DNA of 64,000 bases from Halorientalis litorea (GCF_023028225.1 NZ_CP095482.1:868001-932000); one strand, 5' to 3'. Shown: positions 17,424-26,490, numbered from the stretch's first letter. Program-made: numbers and translations. Notes: generated by a model from the sequence alone, not told the origin.

Positions 17424-18869
17424 ATGCTCGAACAGGTCCGGGAGCGTCTGCGCGCCGTGACGACGCGTCTCCGGCGGTTGGAGCGACGGGAGGTACAGGA
17501 TTTTCGACGCTGGCTCGAAAACACCCGGAACCTCGTCCACATCTCCGTGTTGCTCTTGCTCCCGCTGCTGATGGGTGTAGTGACCGCACTCTCGAACGCG
17601 GTGACGGAACTCCCGTTCCTCCTGTTCCCGCCGCTCGCCTCCGGGACGTACACGCTGTTCTCACAGCCCGAGAGTCGGTACGCCTCGCCCCGCCGCTTCG
17701 TCGGCGGATTGACCGGCGGTGCGGCCTGTGGCTGGGTGTCGCTGGAACTGGTCAGTCGGCTCTGGTACCAGACGACACCGGAGGCGGTCAGCGTCTCACC
17801 GGGCGCGGTCGCACTCGGTGTCCTCCTGACCGGCGGCGTGACGTGGCTCCTCGACGTGGAGGAGCCGTCGGCGTTTTCGGCCGCTCTGCTCGTCTACGTC
17901 GTCGATTTCACTCAGACGACGCAGAGTACGTACGTTCTCAGCGTCCTTCTGTCGAGTTCGCTGGTCGCCGCCGTCTTCGTCCTCTGGCGACGCGAGTTCT
18001 ACGAGCAGCGAGCCGAGTACCTCTACCAGTCGACGAAGGGCGACGACCACGTGTTGATTCCGATGCGGACCGAGACAGCCGGTCGGACGGCGATGCTCGG
18101 CGCGCGCCTCGCGGCCAGCCACGACGCTGGCAAGGTGGTACTCCTCGACATCGTCGACGAGAAGTCGGTCGCCGAGGCGGAACGGCAGTTCCTCGACGAC
18201 GATGGTGACGGGGAGGCGACGCGGGAAGCGGCCGAGACAGTCGCGACAGCGGCCAAGCGACTCGAACAACGGGCCGACCGCATCGAGACAGAAGTCGGCG
18301 TCCCCTGCGAAGTCGTCGTCGCTGTCGGTGGCGGAACCCCGGCGACCACGGTACTCGACGCGGCCGCCGAGACGAACTGTGACCTCGTGGCCACACCGTA
18401 CGAACAGCGACACGGGAGCCTCTCGCCGTTCATCCGGTCGCTATTTCGGGGTAACACCGACGTACTCGTCCACCGGTCTCAGGACGAGCGGACGGAGTGG
18501 CGTCACGTACTCGTTCCCGTCAGGCGGGCCGGTGACGTGGCACACGCGATGGTCGATTTCGCGCTCCGGTTGGCCCGGGGCACCGGCCAGGTCGGCGTCG
18601 CGAGTTGTATCGGCGAGGAGGAGAGCCGCCGTCGGGCGGAGTCGATGCTCGCCGACCTCGTCGAACCCTTCGCGGGAGCCATCGAGACGCGCGTCGCCCG
18701 GTCGAGTATCGAGCAGTTCCTCGCCGACCACGCGAGACAGTACGACCTCGTCATCATCGGCGCGAGCATGGACCGGAGTGCCGCCTCGCGGTTCATCTCG
18801 CCGCCGACCTTCGAGCGACTGGCGGACCTCGACTGCGACGTCGCCATCGTGGACCGGAACTTCAGTTAG
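17424..18869 (+). CDS. HPP membrane domain fused to two UspA domains
   Basis: A 481-residue protein. Residues 1-200 carry an HPP-family membrane domain of about five helices (PLLMGVVTALSNAVTELPFL and the FPPLASGTYTLFSQPESRY motif). Two universal-stress-protein domains follow (about 210-350, starting VLIPMRTETAGR; about 355-481, starting HVLVPVRRAGDV). Bacterial HPP proteins are implicated in nitrite transport; here a membrane channel-like domain coupled to nucleotide-binding stress domains is plausible. Its stop overlaps the K+ channel stop (TTAG). Confidence 0.85.
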   Translation: MLEQVRERLRAVTTRLRRLERREVQDFRRWLENTRNLVHISVLLLLPLLMGVVTALSNAVTELPFLLFPPLASGTYTLFSQPESRYASPRRFVGGLTGGAACGWVSLELVSRLWYQTTPEAVSVSPGAVALGVLLTGGVTWLLDVEEPSAFSAALLVYVVDFTQTTQSTYVLSVLLSSSLVAAVFVLWRREFYEQRAEYLYQSTKGDDHVLIPMRTETAGRTAMLGARLAASHDAGKVVLLDIVDEKSVAEAERQFLDDDGDGEATREAAETVATAAKRLEQRADRIETEVGVPCEVVVAVGGGTPATTVLDAAAETNCDLVATPYEQRHGSLSPFIRSLFRGNTDVLVHRSQDERTEWRHVLVPVRRAGDVAHAMVDFALRLARGTGQVGVASCIGEEESRRRAESMLADLVEPFAGAIETRVARSSIEQFLADHARQYDLVIIGASMDRSAASRFISPPTFERLADLDCDVAIVDRNFS

Positions 18870-20029
18870 TCGGTTTCTGCGGGCGGTTCGTCCAACAGTG
18901 CCTCGGCGAGCGACTCGGCGTTGTCGTCGCCGAGTGCCGACTCGACGATGAGGTGCCCGCCGATGACCGCGGGGCTGATGACAGTGTCCGCGCCCGCACG
19001 GCGGAGTTTCTCGACGTTCTCGCGGTCGGTGGCGGCCGCGACGACGCGCACGTCGGCATTGAGTGCCTTCGCGGTGAGGATGGCGAGGGCGTCGTTGGCG
19101 TCGTTGTTGGTCGCCACGACGACGGCACGGGCGTCCCGGATACCGGCGCGTTCGAGCGGTTCCTCGTCGCTCGGGTCCGCGGTGAGGATGTGGATGTCGC
19201 GGTTTCGGAGGCGTGCCGCCGTCTCCGTGTCCGGTGTGACGACGACGAACTCGGCTACCGATTCGAGTTCGTCGACTATCGGTTCGGTCAGGTCGCCGTA
19301 GCCGAGGACGAGAACGTGGTCCTCGAGCAGTTCCAGTTGTTTGTCGGTCATGGTTCCGAGTGCAGTCGCGAGGCGGGCCTCGATGGCGGGGCCGAGGAGC
19401 GACCCGAGTGCCAGCGCGAAACTCGCAGTCCCGAGGACGACCACGGACATCGAGAACAGTCGCGCCCCTTGTGACGTGGCCGTCACGTCGCCGTAGCCGA
19501 CGGTACTTGCGGTGACGATGGTGTAGTAGAACGCGTCAGTCAGCGTGACGACCCCGTCGAACTCCTCGCGGAGCGTGTACGCCCCGGCCGTCCCGTACAG
19601 CATCGTCCCGACGAGTGCCGCCAGTGCCGCCAACTGCGTCGTCGACAGGTCGACGCGCCGGTCGAACCGCCGGAAGTTGACGAGGAGGGTCGGTATCGAC
19701 AGCAGCGACAGCACGACGAGCGGGTACGAGATGACGTTCGACTGTGCCAGCCCCTGTACCGCCGTGACGGGCATCAGCAACAGCGTGGAGTACCACGCGA
19801 GGCGAAGCCCACGGCGGAGGCCGAGCGTACTCCCCAGTACGAGAAAGCCGGTGAGCGCGCCCGTGAACCCGGCGGCTCGCTCCACGGACGCCGGGATGTA
19901 CGGCGACAGCGGACCGGAGACGGTCGTCGCCCCGATGTTGAGAACACCCGTGGTAAAAGATAACAACGCGACGGCTGTCGTCAACAGCACGGCGACGCGC
20001 GCTTGCACGAACACGGGCCGGGACGCCAT
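18866..20029 (-). CDS. Potassium channel with TrkA-N/RCK domain
   Basis: A 387-residue cation channel. The membrane part has several helices and the K+ selectivity filter TVGYGD (in FYYTIVTASTVGYGDVTA). The cytosolic RCK domain begins at HVLVLGYGDLTEPIVDEL, a Rossmann fold that senses nucleotide or ligand, and continues through DRENVEKLRRAGADTVISP. It probably controls K+ flux, central to a salt-in osmotic strategy. GTTTTATTC at 20053-20061 on this strand is a TATA box, and a perfect inverted repeat spans the start codon. Confidence 0.92.
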   Translation of the reverse strand: MASRPVFVQARVAVLLTTAVALLSFTTGVLNIGATTVSGPLSPYIPASVERAAGFTGALTGFLVLGSTLGLRRGLRLAWYSTLLLMPVTAVQGLAQSNVISYPLVVLSLLSIPTLLVNFRRFDRRVDLSTTQLAALAALVGTMLYGTAGAYTLREEFDGVVTLTDAFYYTIVTASTVGYGDVTATSQGARLFSMSVVVLGTASFALALGSLLGPAIEARLATALGTMTDKQLELLEDHVLVLGYGDLTEPIVDELESVAEFVVVTPDTETAARLRNRDIHILTADPSDEEPLERAGIRDARAVVVATNNDANDALAILTAKALNADVRVVAAATDRENVEKLRRAGADTVISPAVIGGHLIVESALGDDNAESLAEALLDEPPAETD

Positions 20030-20052
20030 GTCCCCTACTCCGACAGGGGACA
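20029..20052. promoter_or_regulatory. Perfect inverted repeat over the K+ channel start
   Basis: TGTCCCCT, 8 bases, AGGGGACA: a perfect 8-bp inverted repeat between the TATA box (20053-20061, minus strand) and the ATG, overlapping its first base. Placed over the expected transcription start, it is either an operator for repression or a 5' mRNA hairpin that would block initiation. Confidence 0.6.
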
Positions 20053-20198
20053 GAATAAAACCGCCGACGAACGCTGTCCCCCGTAGTCGTCTCTCACACG
20101 CAACGGCGTTTCCGATGTTAGTCGAGCAAACACGTGCGGACACGCGGGGGGAACTGAACCCCGGAACCCTCTTTGTCGCCGCGCGCCCTCTCCCGGGC

Positions 20199-20477
20199 AT
20201 GGAGTGGAAGCTGTTCGCCAATCTCGCGGAGACTGTCGGGGACAAACACGTAACCGTCGACGTGGGGCCGGGCGCGACGTTCGGCGAGGCACTCGACGCC
20301 CTCCTCGACGCCCACCCGGAACTCCGGTCCGAGGTCCTGAACGACGACGACGAGTTGCGCGACCACATCCGCGTCCTCCACAACGGCGACAACCCGTTCG
20401 TCGAGGGCGACGGGCGTGAGACGGAACTGGCCGAGGGCGACGAACTCGCGCTGTTCCCGCCCGTCAGCGGCGGGTGA
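20199..20477 (+). CDS. samp1: Ubiquitin-like small archaeal modifier SAMP1 (MoaD-like)
   Basis: A 92-residue beta-grasp protein: MEWKLFANLAETVGDKH at the N-terminus and the C-terminal tail LFPPVSGG. The diglycine end is adenylated by UbaA and joined to lysines of target proteins (sampylation) or thiolated for molybdopterin synthesis in Haloferax. Length and both ends match SAMP1 closely. Its 3' end overlaps the convergent GNAT gene by 14 bp. Confidence 0.93.
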   Translation: MEWKLFANLAETVGDKHVTVDVGPGATFGEALDALLDAHPELRSEVLNDDDELRDHIRVLHNGDNPFVEGDGRETELAEGDELALFPPVSGG

Positions 20478-21399
20478 CTCGGCCCGTGAGGTCGGCCTCG
20501 AACACGAAGTCGCCGCCGTCGTCGAGCGTGACGCCGGCGGCCGCCGCGTCGGCGACGTGTCGCGGCGTCTCGGGTATCAGGACGCGCGTCCGGGCCGCCC
20601 CGACGTCGGCCGCGTCGCGAGCTATCGCCGCGAAGAGCGTCCGTGCCGTCGGGAGGTCGGCCCACGCCGCCACCCCGTACTCGGCCCATCGGTTCCCGTC
20701 GGCCTCCCGTTCGTAGTCTCGCACTCGGTAGGCGAGTCCGCGCGTCCCGTCGCCATCACCGACCGTGAACACCCGCGTCTCCGCGGCGGCTCGACGGAGG
20801 TGTTCACGGGTGAGTTCCTGTATCGCCCACGACTCCGAGAGCGAGAGCGCGAGGCCACCGAGGGCGTCGCGGGCGTCGCTCCGGCACCAACAACTCCACG
20901 CGGCGTCCGGACTGTCGGTGACCACGCGGTCCGTGTCGACACTGGCGTCGGCGTCCGGTTCCGGGTGGACCCACCGGAACGACGCGGCGGCGTCGTACCC
21001 GAGTCGGCGTGACGTGGCGAGTCCGGCACGGTTCCACGAGAACACGAGGTTACGGCAGACCGTCGCACCGCACTCGGCGGCCCAGTCGAACACTCGGTCG
21101 TTGAGCGCGCGTGCGACGCCAGTCCCGCGGTGGTCGGGGTGAACGCGGATACCCTGTGCCCACGCCTCGTGGTCGGAGAGCAACACCCCCTGACAGAGCC
21201 CGACGACATCGCCGTCGCGCTCGGCGACGAGGGTCCGCTGGTCCGGGCCGTCGCTCTCGACCCACTCGGGGAAGACGCGCGGCACGTAGTCCGTCACGTC
21301 GCGGTCGGCCCACGTCTCGGTCGTGAACGACGCGACGGCGTCGTGGTCGGCCGGGCGGGCCTGCCGGACCGTCGTGCCACCGTCGCCCGTCACTCCCAC
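20464..21399 (-). CDS. GNAT-family acetyltransferase, probably two GNAT halves
   Basis: A 311-residue protein. The N-terminal half has the acetyl-CoA motif IRVHPDHRGTGVARAL (residues about 80-95), and the second half (RVFTVGDGDGTRGLAYRVRDYE) looks like a degenerate second GNAT fold. The acceptor is unknown. It overlaps the gatD stop by ten bases, so it is co-transcribed with and translationally coupled to gatD. Confidence 0.85.
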   Translation of the reverse strand: MGVTGDGGTTVRQARPADHDAVASFTTETWADRDVTDYVPRVFPEWVESDGPDQRTLVAERDGDVVGLCQGVLLSDHEAWAQGIRVHPDHRGTGVARALNDRVFDWAAECGATVCRNLVFSWNRAGLATSRRLGYDAAASFRWVHPEPDADASVDTDRVVTDSPDAAWSCWCRSDARDALGGLALSLSESWAIQELTREHLRRAAAETRVFTVGDGDGTRGLAYRVRDYEREADGNRWAEYGVAAWADLPTARTLFAAIARDAADVGAARTRVLIPETPRHVADAAAAGVTLDDGGDFVFEADLTGRVTRR

Positions 21400-22637
21400 G
21401 GGACGGACCGGTCCTGTCTCTCACCCGCCAGCGACCGCCTCATCGCGTCGGCCGGGTTGTCAGCGTTGGCGAGCGTCCACATCAGTTTGACCTTCGCCGT
21501 CTCGGGGAGGATGTCCTCGCCTTCGACGACGCCGGCGTCGAGCAGGTCCCGCCCGGTGTCGTACACGCGGTCACAGACCCGGCCTTCGAGGCACTGACTC
21601 GTCATTACGACGGTCGTTCCGTCGGCGGTCAGGTCCTCGACGACGGGTATCCAGTCGGTGTTGACGTGACCCAGCCCCGTCCCCTCGACGACGACGCCGG
21701 CGGCACCGTCGGCGGCCGTCTCCAGTAACGCGGGGTCGGCCCCGGGCGTGAACTTCACGAGTTCCACGTCGGTTTCGAGGGCAGGCGCGATGGCGAGGTC
21801 CGTCGCGCCGCGCTCGGCGTGGTCGCGGTGGAACGTCACGTCCTCTGTCTCGTACTCGACCCGCCCCAGCGGTTTCGCGCCGACCGTCTCGAAGGCGTCA
21901 CGGCGGGAGGTGTGGTTCTTCCGTACCCGCGTCCCGCGGTGGAGCGCGCAGGCCTCGTCGGCCTCGTCTTCGTGCATACAGACCAGCACCTCCGCACAGT
22001 CGGCCTTGGCCGCCTCGACGGCACAGACGGCGTTCATCACGTTGTCCGAAGACGGGCGGTCGGCCGACCGCTGGCTCCCCGTGAACACGACCGGAACGGG
22101 CGTGTCGAGCATGAACGCGAGTGCCGACGCCGAGAACTGCATCGTGTCGGTGCCGTGCATCACGACGACGCCGTCCGCCCCGGCCTCGATTTCCTCGTGG
22201 ACCGCGTGTGCGAGTTCCTGCCACACGTCGGGCGTCATGTTCTCCGAGAGGATGTTGGCGACGACGCGCCCGCGGTAGTTCGCCCGGCCCGCGAGGTCCG
22301 GCACCGCCCGCAGTACGTCCTCGGCGTCGAACTGTGCGGTGACGGCACCGGTTCGGTAGTCGACTGTCGAGGCGATGGTCCCGCCGGTGGAGATGAGTGC
22401 TATCGTCGGCAGGTCGTCGTCGAACTCGATTTCGGACGCACTGTCGGTGTCCTGTGCGTCGGCCACGTCGTAGACATCCGATTCGAGTACGTCGACCGTC
22501 GCGTCGGCCCTGTCGACGCCGACGTTGTAGCCACTCGGCAGTTTGACGACGAGGTTGTCCGCCGTCGTCGAGGGCAGGAGGACGCCCTCGTAGCGTTGGT
22601 CCGCGCGCTCGACCCGGACCCGGTCCCCTGGGTTCAT
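21390..22637 (-). CDS. gatD: Glu-tRNA(Gln) amidotransferase subunit D
   Basis: Asparaginase-like subunit that releases ammonia from Gln or Asn for GatE to convert Glu-tRNA(Gln) to Gln-tRNA(Gln), the archaeal route. The 415-residue protein has a small N-terminal beta domain, then catalytic Thr motifs STGGTIAS and VVMHGTDTMQFSASAL and an active-site Lys in HTSRRDAF to AKVKLMW. The start MNPGDRVRVE fits known GatD; an ATG 19 codons upstream (22694) is possible. gatE is not in the window. Confidence 0.95.
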   Translation of the reverse strand: MNPGDRVRVERADQRYEGVLLPSTTADNLVVKLPSGYNVGVDRADATVDVLESDVYDVADAQDTDSASEIEFDDDLPTIALISTGGTIASTVDYRTGAVTAQFDAEDVLRAVPDLAGRANYRGRVVANILSENMTPDVWQELAHAVHEEIEAGADGVVVMHGTDTMQFSASALAFMLDTPVPVVFTGSQRSADRPSSDNVMNAVCAVEAAKADCAEVLVCMHEDEADEACALHRGTRVRKNHTSRRDAFETVGAKPLGRVEYETEDVTFHRDHAERGATDLAIAPALETDVELVKFTPGADPALLETAADGAAGVVVEGTGLGHVNTDWIPVVEDLTADGTTVVMTSQCLEGRVCDRVYDTGRDLLDAGVVEGEDILPETAKVKLMWTLANADNPADAMRRSLAGERQDRSVPWE

Positions 22638-22718
22638 ACCCTCCGGTACCGGACGGTCGGACTTGAAACCACCCTTTCCCGGGAAAAGACTCACCTCCGC
22701 GCGCGACCTACGCCCGGT

Positions 22719-23234
22719 ATGGGAGAGCGGACCGACCAGCGAACCCGTACCGAGGAGACGGCACCGCTGGACGAGTCGATACTCGGGGGCGACGAGCAGG
22801 CCGGACCCGCCGAGTCGCCGGACCGGACCGGAGACACGGAGAAGACGACGCTCCGGGGGCGCGTCCGGTCGCGCGTCCCGACCCCGGGGACGGTGTTCTC
22901 CGTGCGGTCGTTCCTCCTCGTCGTCGTCCTCGCACTCGCCGCTGTTTTCCTCGCGGGGACGGTCCTCCCGCTGGGCAGTCTCGCGGGGTATCTCGGTATC
23001 GCGCTCGTCGGCTTCGGGACGGGCCTCGCCGGTGACCGACGCCGGTACCTCGAACTACTCGTCGGCGGCGGTGTCGCCTCCGCCGTCGGGACGACGGTCG
23101 GCAATCTGGTGTTGGCGACGCTCGGCCTCGGCGTGCCGCTGGTCGTCCTCGGGGCACTGGGCGGGAGCGTCGCCGGCGTCCTCGGCCACTACTTCGGTCG
23201 GGACCTGCGGGCCGGACTGACACGGGACATCTGA
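22719..23234 (+). CDS. DUF456-like small membrane protein
   Basis: A 171-residue protein with a charged N-terminal third (residues 1-60), then three or four Gly/Leu-rich transmembrane segments (LLVVVLALAAVFLAG, IALVGFGTGLAG, VVLGALGGSVAGVLG). The glycine-zipper pattern and size resemble the haloarchaeal DUF456-like group; assignment is tentative. Divergent from gatD; converges with the ArsR-type gene one base away. Confidence 0.7.
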   Translation: MGERTDQRTRTEETAPLDESILGGDEQAGPAESPDRTGDTEKTTLRGRVRSRVPTPGTVFSVRSFLLVVVLALAAVFLAGTVLPLGSLAGYLGIALVGFGTGLAGDRRRYLELLVGGGVASAVGTTVGNLVLATLGLGVPLVVLGALGGSVAGVLGHYFGRDLRAGLTRDI

Positions 23235-23235
23235 C

Positions 23236-23889
23236 TCACTCGTCGAGTCGCCAGCGGTCGCCGTCCTGCCGGACGACACCGTGTTCGGACAGCGTTTCGA
23301 GTGCGTCACGAACGACCGGCAGCGGGGCGTCGACGGCTTCAGCGAGGTCCGTCACCGTTACCGGCGTGTCGGTCACCGCCTCGATGAGGTCGGCGTACAG
23401 GCGCGTGTCCTCCGCGCCGAACTCCTCGTCGAGCCGCTCCATCACCTCCGTCAGCCGTCCCTGAACCCACCGCTGTGCCATCGAGAGTTCGTTCGAGAGG
23501 CGGTCGAGTTGGCGGAGTTCGGCCGCGAGGTCGGACACGTCCGTCTGGTCCGGCGTGCTGATGTCGATTTTGAGGTACCGACAGCTCGCCCCCACGTCGA
23601 GGTTCCCCCGCGCCGGATAGGCACTCTTCGCGCCGAAGCCGTGGGGCGAGACGCTGACCTCCAGCCGGAGGTTCTGGGAGATGAAGTAGTACTTCCGGCG
23701 TTGGTCGTCCGTCCTGCTCTCGACGAGGCCGGCCGCCTCCAGTTTTCTCAGGTGGTCGATGACGGCCTTGGGACTCACGCCGAGATAGTCGCTGATTTCG
23801 GTCACGTAACAGGGTTTCCGGGCGAGCAGCCGCAGAATTCGCCTCCGGTTCTCGTTACCGAGAAGGTCGAGTAGTTCTGCGGAGTCCAT
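23236..23889 (-). CDS. ArsR-family transcriptional regulator
   Basis: A 217-residue regulator. The N-terminal winged helix (LLGNENRRRILRLLARKPCYVTEISDYLGVSP begins it) is ArsR-like with no obvious metal-binding Cys pair. A central beta segment (FISQNLRLEVSVSPHGFGAKS) and a second, C-terminal HTH-like segment (VTVTDLAEAVDAPLPVVRDALETL) follow. This two-HTH layout is common in a haloarchaeal group. Targets unknown. CCTTTTC about 28 bp upstream suggests a leaderless mRNA. Confidence 0.85.
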   Translation of the reverse strand: MDSAELLDLLGNENRRRILRLLARKPCYVTEISDYLGVSPKAVIDHLRKLEAAGLVESRTDDQRRKYYFISQNLRLEVSVSPHGFGAKSAYPARGNLDVGASCRYLKIDISTPDQTDVSDLAAELRQLDRLSNELSMAQRWVQGRLTEVMERLDEEFGAEDTRLYADLIEAVTDTPVTVTDLAEAVDAPLPVVRDALETLSEHGVVRQDGDRWRLDE

Positions 23890-23976
23890 TTACCGGACGT
23901 AAGCGATGGGTGGTGAAAAGGCTGACTGCGTGCGGTGAGCGGCGTCCGACCGAACCGTCACCGCCCCATCGGTCGA

Positions 23977-25245
23977 TTACGGGGCGTTCGAGCCGCTTCC
24001 GCCGCCGGGGTTGTCGCTAGCCCCCCCACTGCCGGAGGTATCGCCCGCGCCACCACCGTCGGAACTGCCACCGGCTCCACTACTCCCGGAGCCGCCGCCG
24101 GAACTGTCACCAGCACTACCGCCGCCGGAACTGTCACCAGCACTACCGCCGCCGGAACTGTCACCAGCACTACCGCCACCGGAACTATCGCTTGCTCCAC
24201 CGCCATCAGAGTTGCCGCTGGTCCCACTACTACCGGAACTATCGCTTGCTCCACCGCCGGAGCTGTCGCTTGCACTGTCGCCGCCGGAACTGTCGCCGGT
24301 ACCGTCGCCACCGCCGCTATTTCCCGACGGACCACCGCCGCTCTCCCCGGCTTGGCTCCCGCCACTGTCGCCGGCTTGGGTGCCGCCGTTCGTGCCGGAC
24401 TGACCGCTACTGCCGTCGTCTGCCCGTCCGCTGTCGTCACTCCCGGCCGACCCGCCGTTACCGTTTCCCGCTCGGTCGTCGTCGTTCGTCCGGTCGGAGT
24501 CGTCGGCGGGGCCGGGGCCACCCGACGCGCCACCGTCAGACGGAGCGTTTCCCGGCCGGCCGCCAGCGTCCGTCGCGTTCTGCTGTCCGCCGTTTTCCGG
24601 CGAGCCGGTGTCAGCCGGTTGTCCCGTGTCCGAGGGCTGTCCGGCCTCCGTCGGGCGTCCCGCGTCTCCGGGCCCTTGCCCACGCGCGCTGGGGTTCACG
24701 ACGGAGAGGTTCCGTGCGTTGCGGGCGACTGCACGGCCGCTGGCTTCGCTTGCCACCTCACGCAGGCGGGACAACTCTGACGTGTTCACACCGGCACTCG
24801 TCGCCGCCGATTCCGTCCGGTCTATCGACCGCTGGAGGGCGTCGATTCGCGCGGTGAGTTGACTCGCCCGTGCGAGGTACGCCGCCTCGTTCAGGTCACC
24901 GGCCTCGCGTCGTGCTTCGAGGCCGTCGAGTTGTGTTTCGAGGCGGTCGAGCCGCCGTTCGAGCGTCGCGGTCCGAGCGCGGACGGTCCGGGCCTTGTCG
25001 GCGGATTCGTTGAACTCTGCTGCCCACATCCCCGAATCGACGGAGCCGTTCGCCTCGGCCGACTGTGCGGCCATGAACGAGGAGAGTTGCGCGCCCATCG
25101 ACGGCGTCGCGGACCCGTTGTCGGCTTGGCCGGCTGTCGCGGCCGGTGTGGTCCCGTCGGTCGCGACACCAGCCACAGGGACCAGCGCGGCGGTGACGCC
25201 AGCGACGACGAGGAGACCGACGAAGACTGCCTGACGTGAACGCAT
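23977..25245 (-). CDS. Secreted coiled-coil protein with Gly/Ser repeat tail
   Basis: A 422-residue exported protein. It has a signal peptide (AVFVGLLVVAGVTAALVPVAG), then a helical, coiled-coil-prone region at about residues 75-170 (LERRLDRLETQLDGLEARRE). A low-complexity tail of about 230 residues rich in Gly, Ser and Asp contains three exact SSGGGSAGD-type repeats and many variants. The tail resembles a flexible cell-surface or matrix spacer. No membrane anchor at the C-terminus. Function unknown. A TATA-like CTTTTTTGTATG is centred 28 bp upstream. Confidence 0.75.
   Translation of the reverse strand: MRSRQAVFVGLLVVAGVTAALVPVAGVATDGTTPAATAGQADNGSATPSMGAQLSSFMAAQSAEANGSVDSGMWAAEFNESADKARTVRARTATLERRLDRLETQLDGLEARREAGDLNEAAYLARASQLTARIDALQRSIDRTESAATSAGVNTSELSRLREVASEASGRAVARNARNLSVVNPSARGQGPGDAGRPTEAGQPSDTGQPADTGSPENGGQQNATDAGGRPGNAPSDGGASGGPGPADDSDRTNDDDRAGNGNGGSAGSDDSGRADDGSSGQSGTNGGTQAGDSGGSQAGESGGGPSGNSGGGDGTGDSSGGDSASDSSGGGASDSSGSSGTSGNSDGGGASDSSGGGSAGDSSGGGSAGDSSGGGSAGDSSGGGSGSSGAGGSSDGGGAGDTSGSGGASDNPGGGSGSNAP
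24094..24174 (-). repeat. Three exact 27-bp tandem repeats
   Basis: Units at 24094-24120, 24121-24147 and 24148-24174 are identical and continue as diverged copies on both sides. Each encodes nine residues of the Gly/Ser tail, so copy number can change without frameshift. Confidence 0.9.
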
Positions 25246-25357
25246 GTACCACGCTGTTCGCCGCTCCCATACAAAAAAGCGAACATCCGTTCGAGACCGT
25301 TTATGGGGAACACTCGACGCTACAGACGGCACGAAAGCGTTCAAGCGTCGTTTTGAA

Positions 25358-25981
25358 CTAGTTACTGTCGAACGCGAGCGCGGCGAGGCCGACGGCCACG
25401 ACTGACAGGAGAACGCTCGCCGCAGCGAGCGCGAACCCGGGGTCGTAGCGCAGGGGCGGGTAGAACCCGAAGCCGTAGTCGAGCACGTCGTTCCCGAGCG
25501 CGAGGACCAGTGCGGTCGCGAGGGCACCGCGGGTCGTCACCGAGTAGTGAGGAATCAGGTACGCCTCCGCGACGAACCCGAGGTGGGTCAGGATGATGCC
25601 GAAGTACGCCCACACGGCCGGGAAATATGCCTCGAAGCCGAGGTTGAGTGCCACGACAGTCCACAGTCCCGTCTTGACCAACCAGACGAACGCGATGGTG
25701 TGGAGGTACGCCAACACGCGGGTACGAGGCACCGCGTCGAGACTGCGGCCGAGGAACGGCACCAGCGTCACGAGCGAGAGCGTCATGAGGAAGACGGCGG
25801 TGGGTGAGTCGGCGTACAGCGGCCACAAAAACGTCGAGACACCCGGCATCGTCTCCACGTAGTAGCGGATGCCGACGAGGATGGCGACGGCGTTCCCGAC
25901 CACCAACCAGACGAGACTCGGCGTGTTCCCGAGGTAGTACTCCGCCCACCGTTCGGGTACGAGTCGCCGGCCGAACTCCAT
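25358..25981 (-). CDS. DUF1405-family membrane protein
   Basis: A 207-residue protein with about six hydrophobic segments. It has LVWLVVGNAVAILVGIRYY, WPLYADSPTAVFLMTLSL and KTGLWTVVALNLGFEAYFP; the WPLYADSP and TGLW motifs are characteristic of DUF1405. Function unknown. GCTTTAC about 27 bp upstream of the ATG suggests a leaderless transcript. Confidence 0.8.
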   Translation of the reverse strand: MEFGRRLVPERWAEYYLGNTPSLVWLVVGNAVAILVGIRYYVETMPGVSTFLWPLYADSPTAVFLMTLSLVTLVPFLGRSLDAVPRTRVLAYLHTIAFVWLVKTGLWTVVALNLGFEAYFPAVWAYFGIILTHLGFVAEAYLIPHYSVTTRGALATALVLALGNDVLDYGFGFYPPLRYDPGFALAAASVLLSVVAVGLAALAFDSN

Positions 25982-26113
25982 GGGGACTCCCAACGTCCCG
26001 CGAGTAAAGCCGTGTCGCTCCCGCACCGTGGGTCCGAGCGCGCTGTTTGCACGACGGTATAAGCCCACCGGCGAATACTTTTGTACGCCGAGTGTGGTAC
26101 GTGTACACGTAGC

Positions 26114-26488
26114 ATGTTCGAGCCGTTCTCGCGTGGGTACTACCTCGGTCGGGTGTACGTCGAACCGACGGACCGTGACCGGCCGGCGATGTGTCGCGCA
26201 CAGCACGAGCGGGTCAACGAGCAACTGTACACGAGCGGCGAGGGTATCGAGCGGACGGACACGCCCCTCGTGATGAAACTGGACACGACGCACTTCCCGG
26301 TGACGGGCGACGAGCGAGTGCCACAGGACACGCTCGCGGTACCACGGGACCTCTTAGAGGAGACACGGGTTAGGAACCCGCCCACGCTCCGGGAAGTGCT
26401 GCTCGCTACCGCCGACCGGGCCGAGCGACTGCTCGAATTGACCGGCGGTCTCCCCGGGAGCGAGCGAAGCGACGGCCACGCAATTTAA
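26114..26488 (+). CDS. Conserved haloarchaeal protein (DUF5802-like)
   Basis: A 124-residue soluble protein starting MFEPFSRGYYLGRVYVEP. It carries MCRAQHERVNEQLYTSGEGIER and LVMKLDTTHFPVTGDERVP; I associate this pattern with DUF5802 but cannot give a function. Its stop codon lies inside the TATA element of the next gene. Confidence 0.7.
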   Translation: MFEPFSRGYYLGRVYVEPTDRDRPAMCRAQHERVNEQLYTSGEGIERTDTPLVMKLDTTHFPVTGDERVPQDTLAVPRDLLEETRVRNPPTLREVLLATADRAERLLELTGGLPGSERSDGHAI

Positions 26489-26490
26489 GC
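26483..26490 (+). promoter_or_regulatory. TATA box, Vms1-like gene (leaderless type)
   Basis: ATTTAAGC centred about 27 bp before the ATG at 26514. It overlaps the stop codon (26486-26488) of the preceding gene, so a coding end doubles as promoter. Confidence 0.6.

Noticed and set aside
24094-24174. Possible CRISPR or regulatory repeat array
   Set aside because: The 27-bp units are contiguous with no spacers and encode protein repeats.
24011-24403. Pro-rich 130-residue open frame on the plus strand
   Set aside because: It is the antisense of the Gly/Ser tail of the coiled-coil protein; its composition is a by-product of the repeat.
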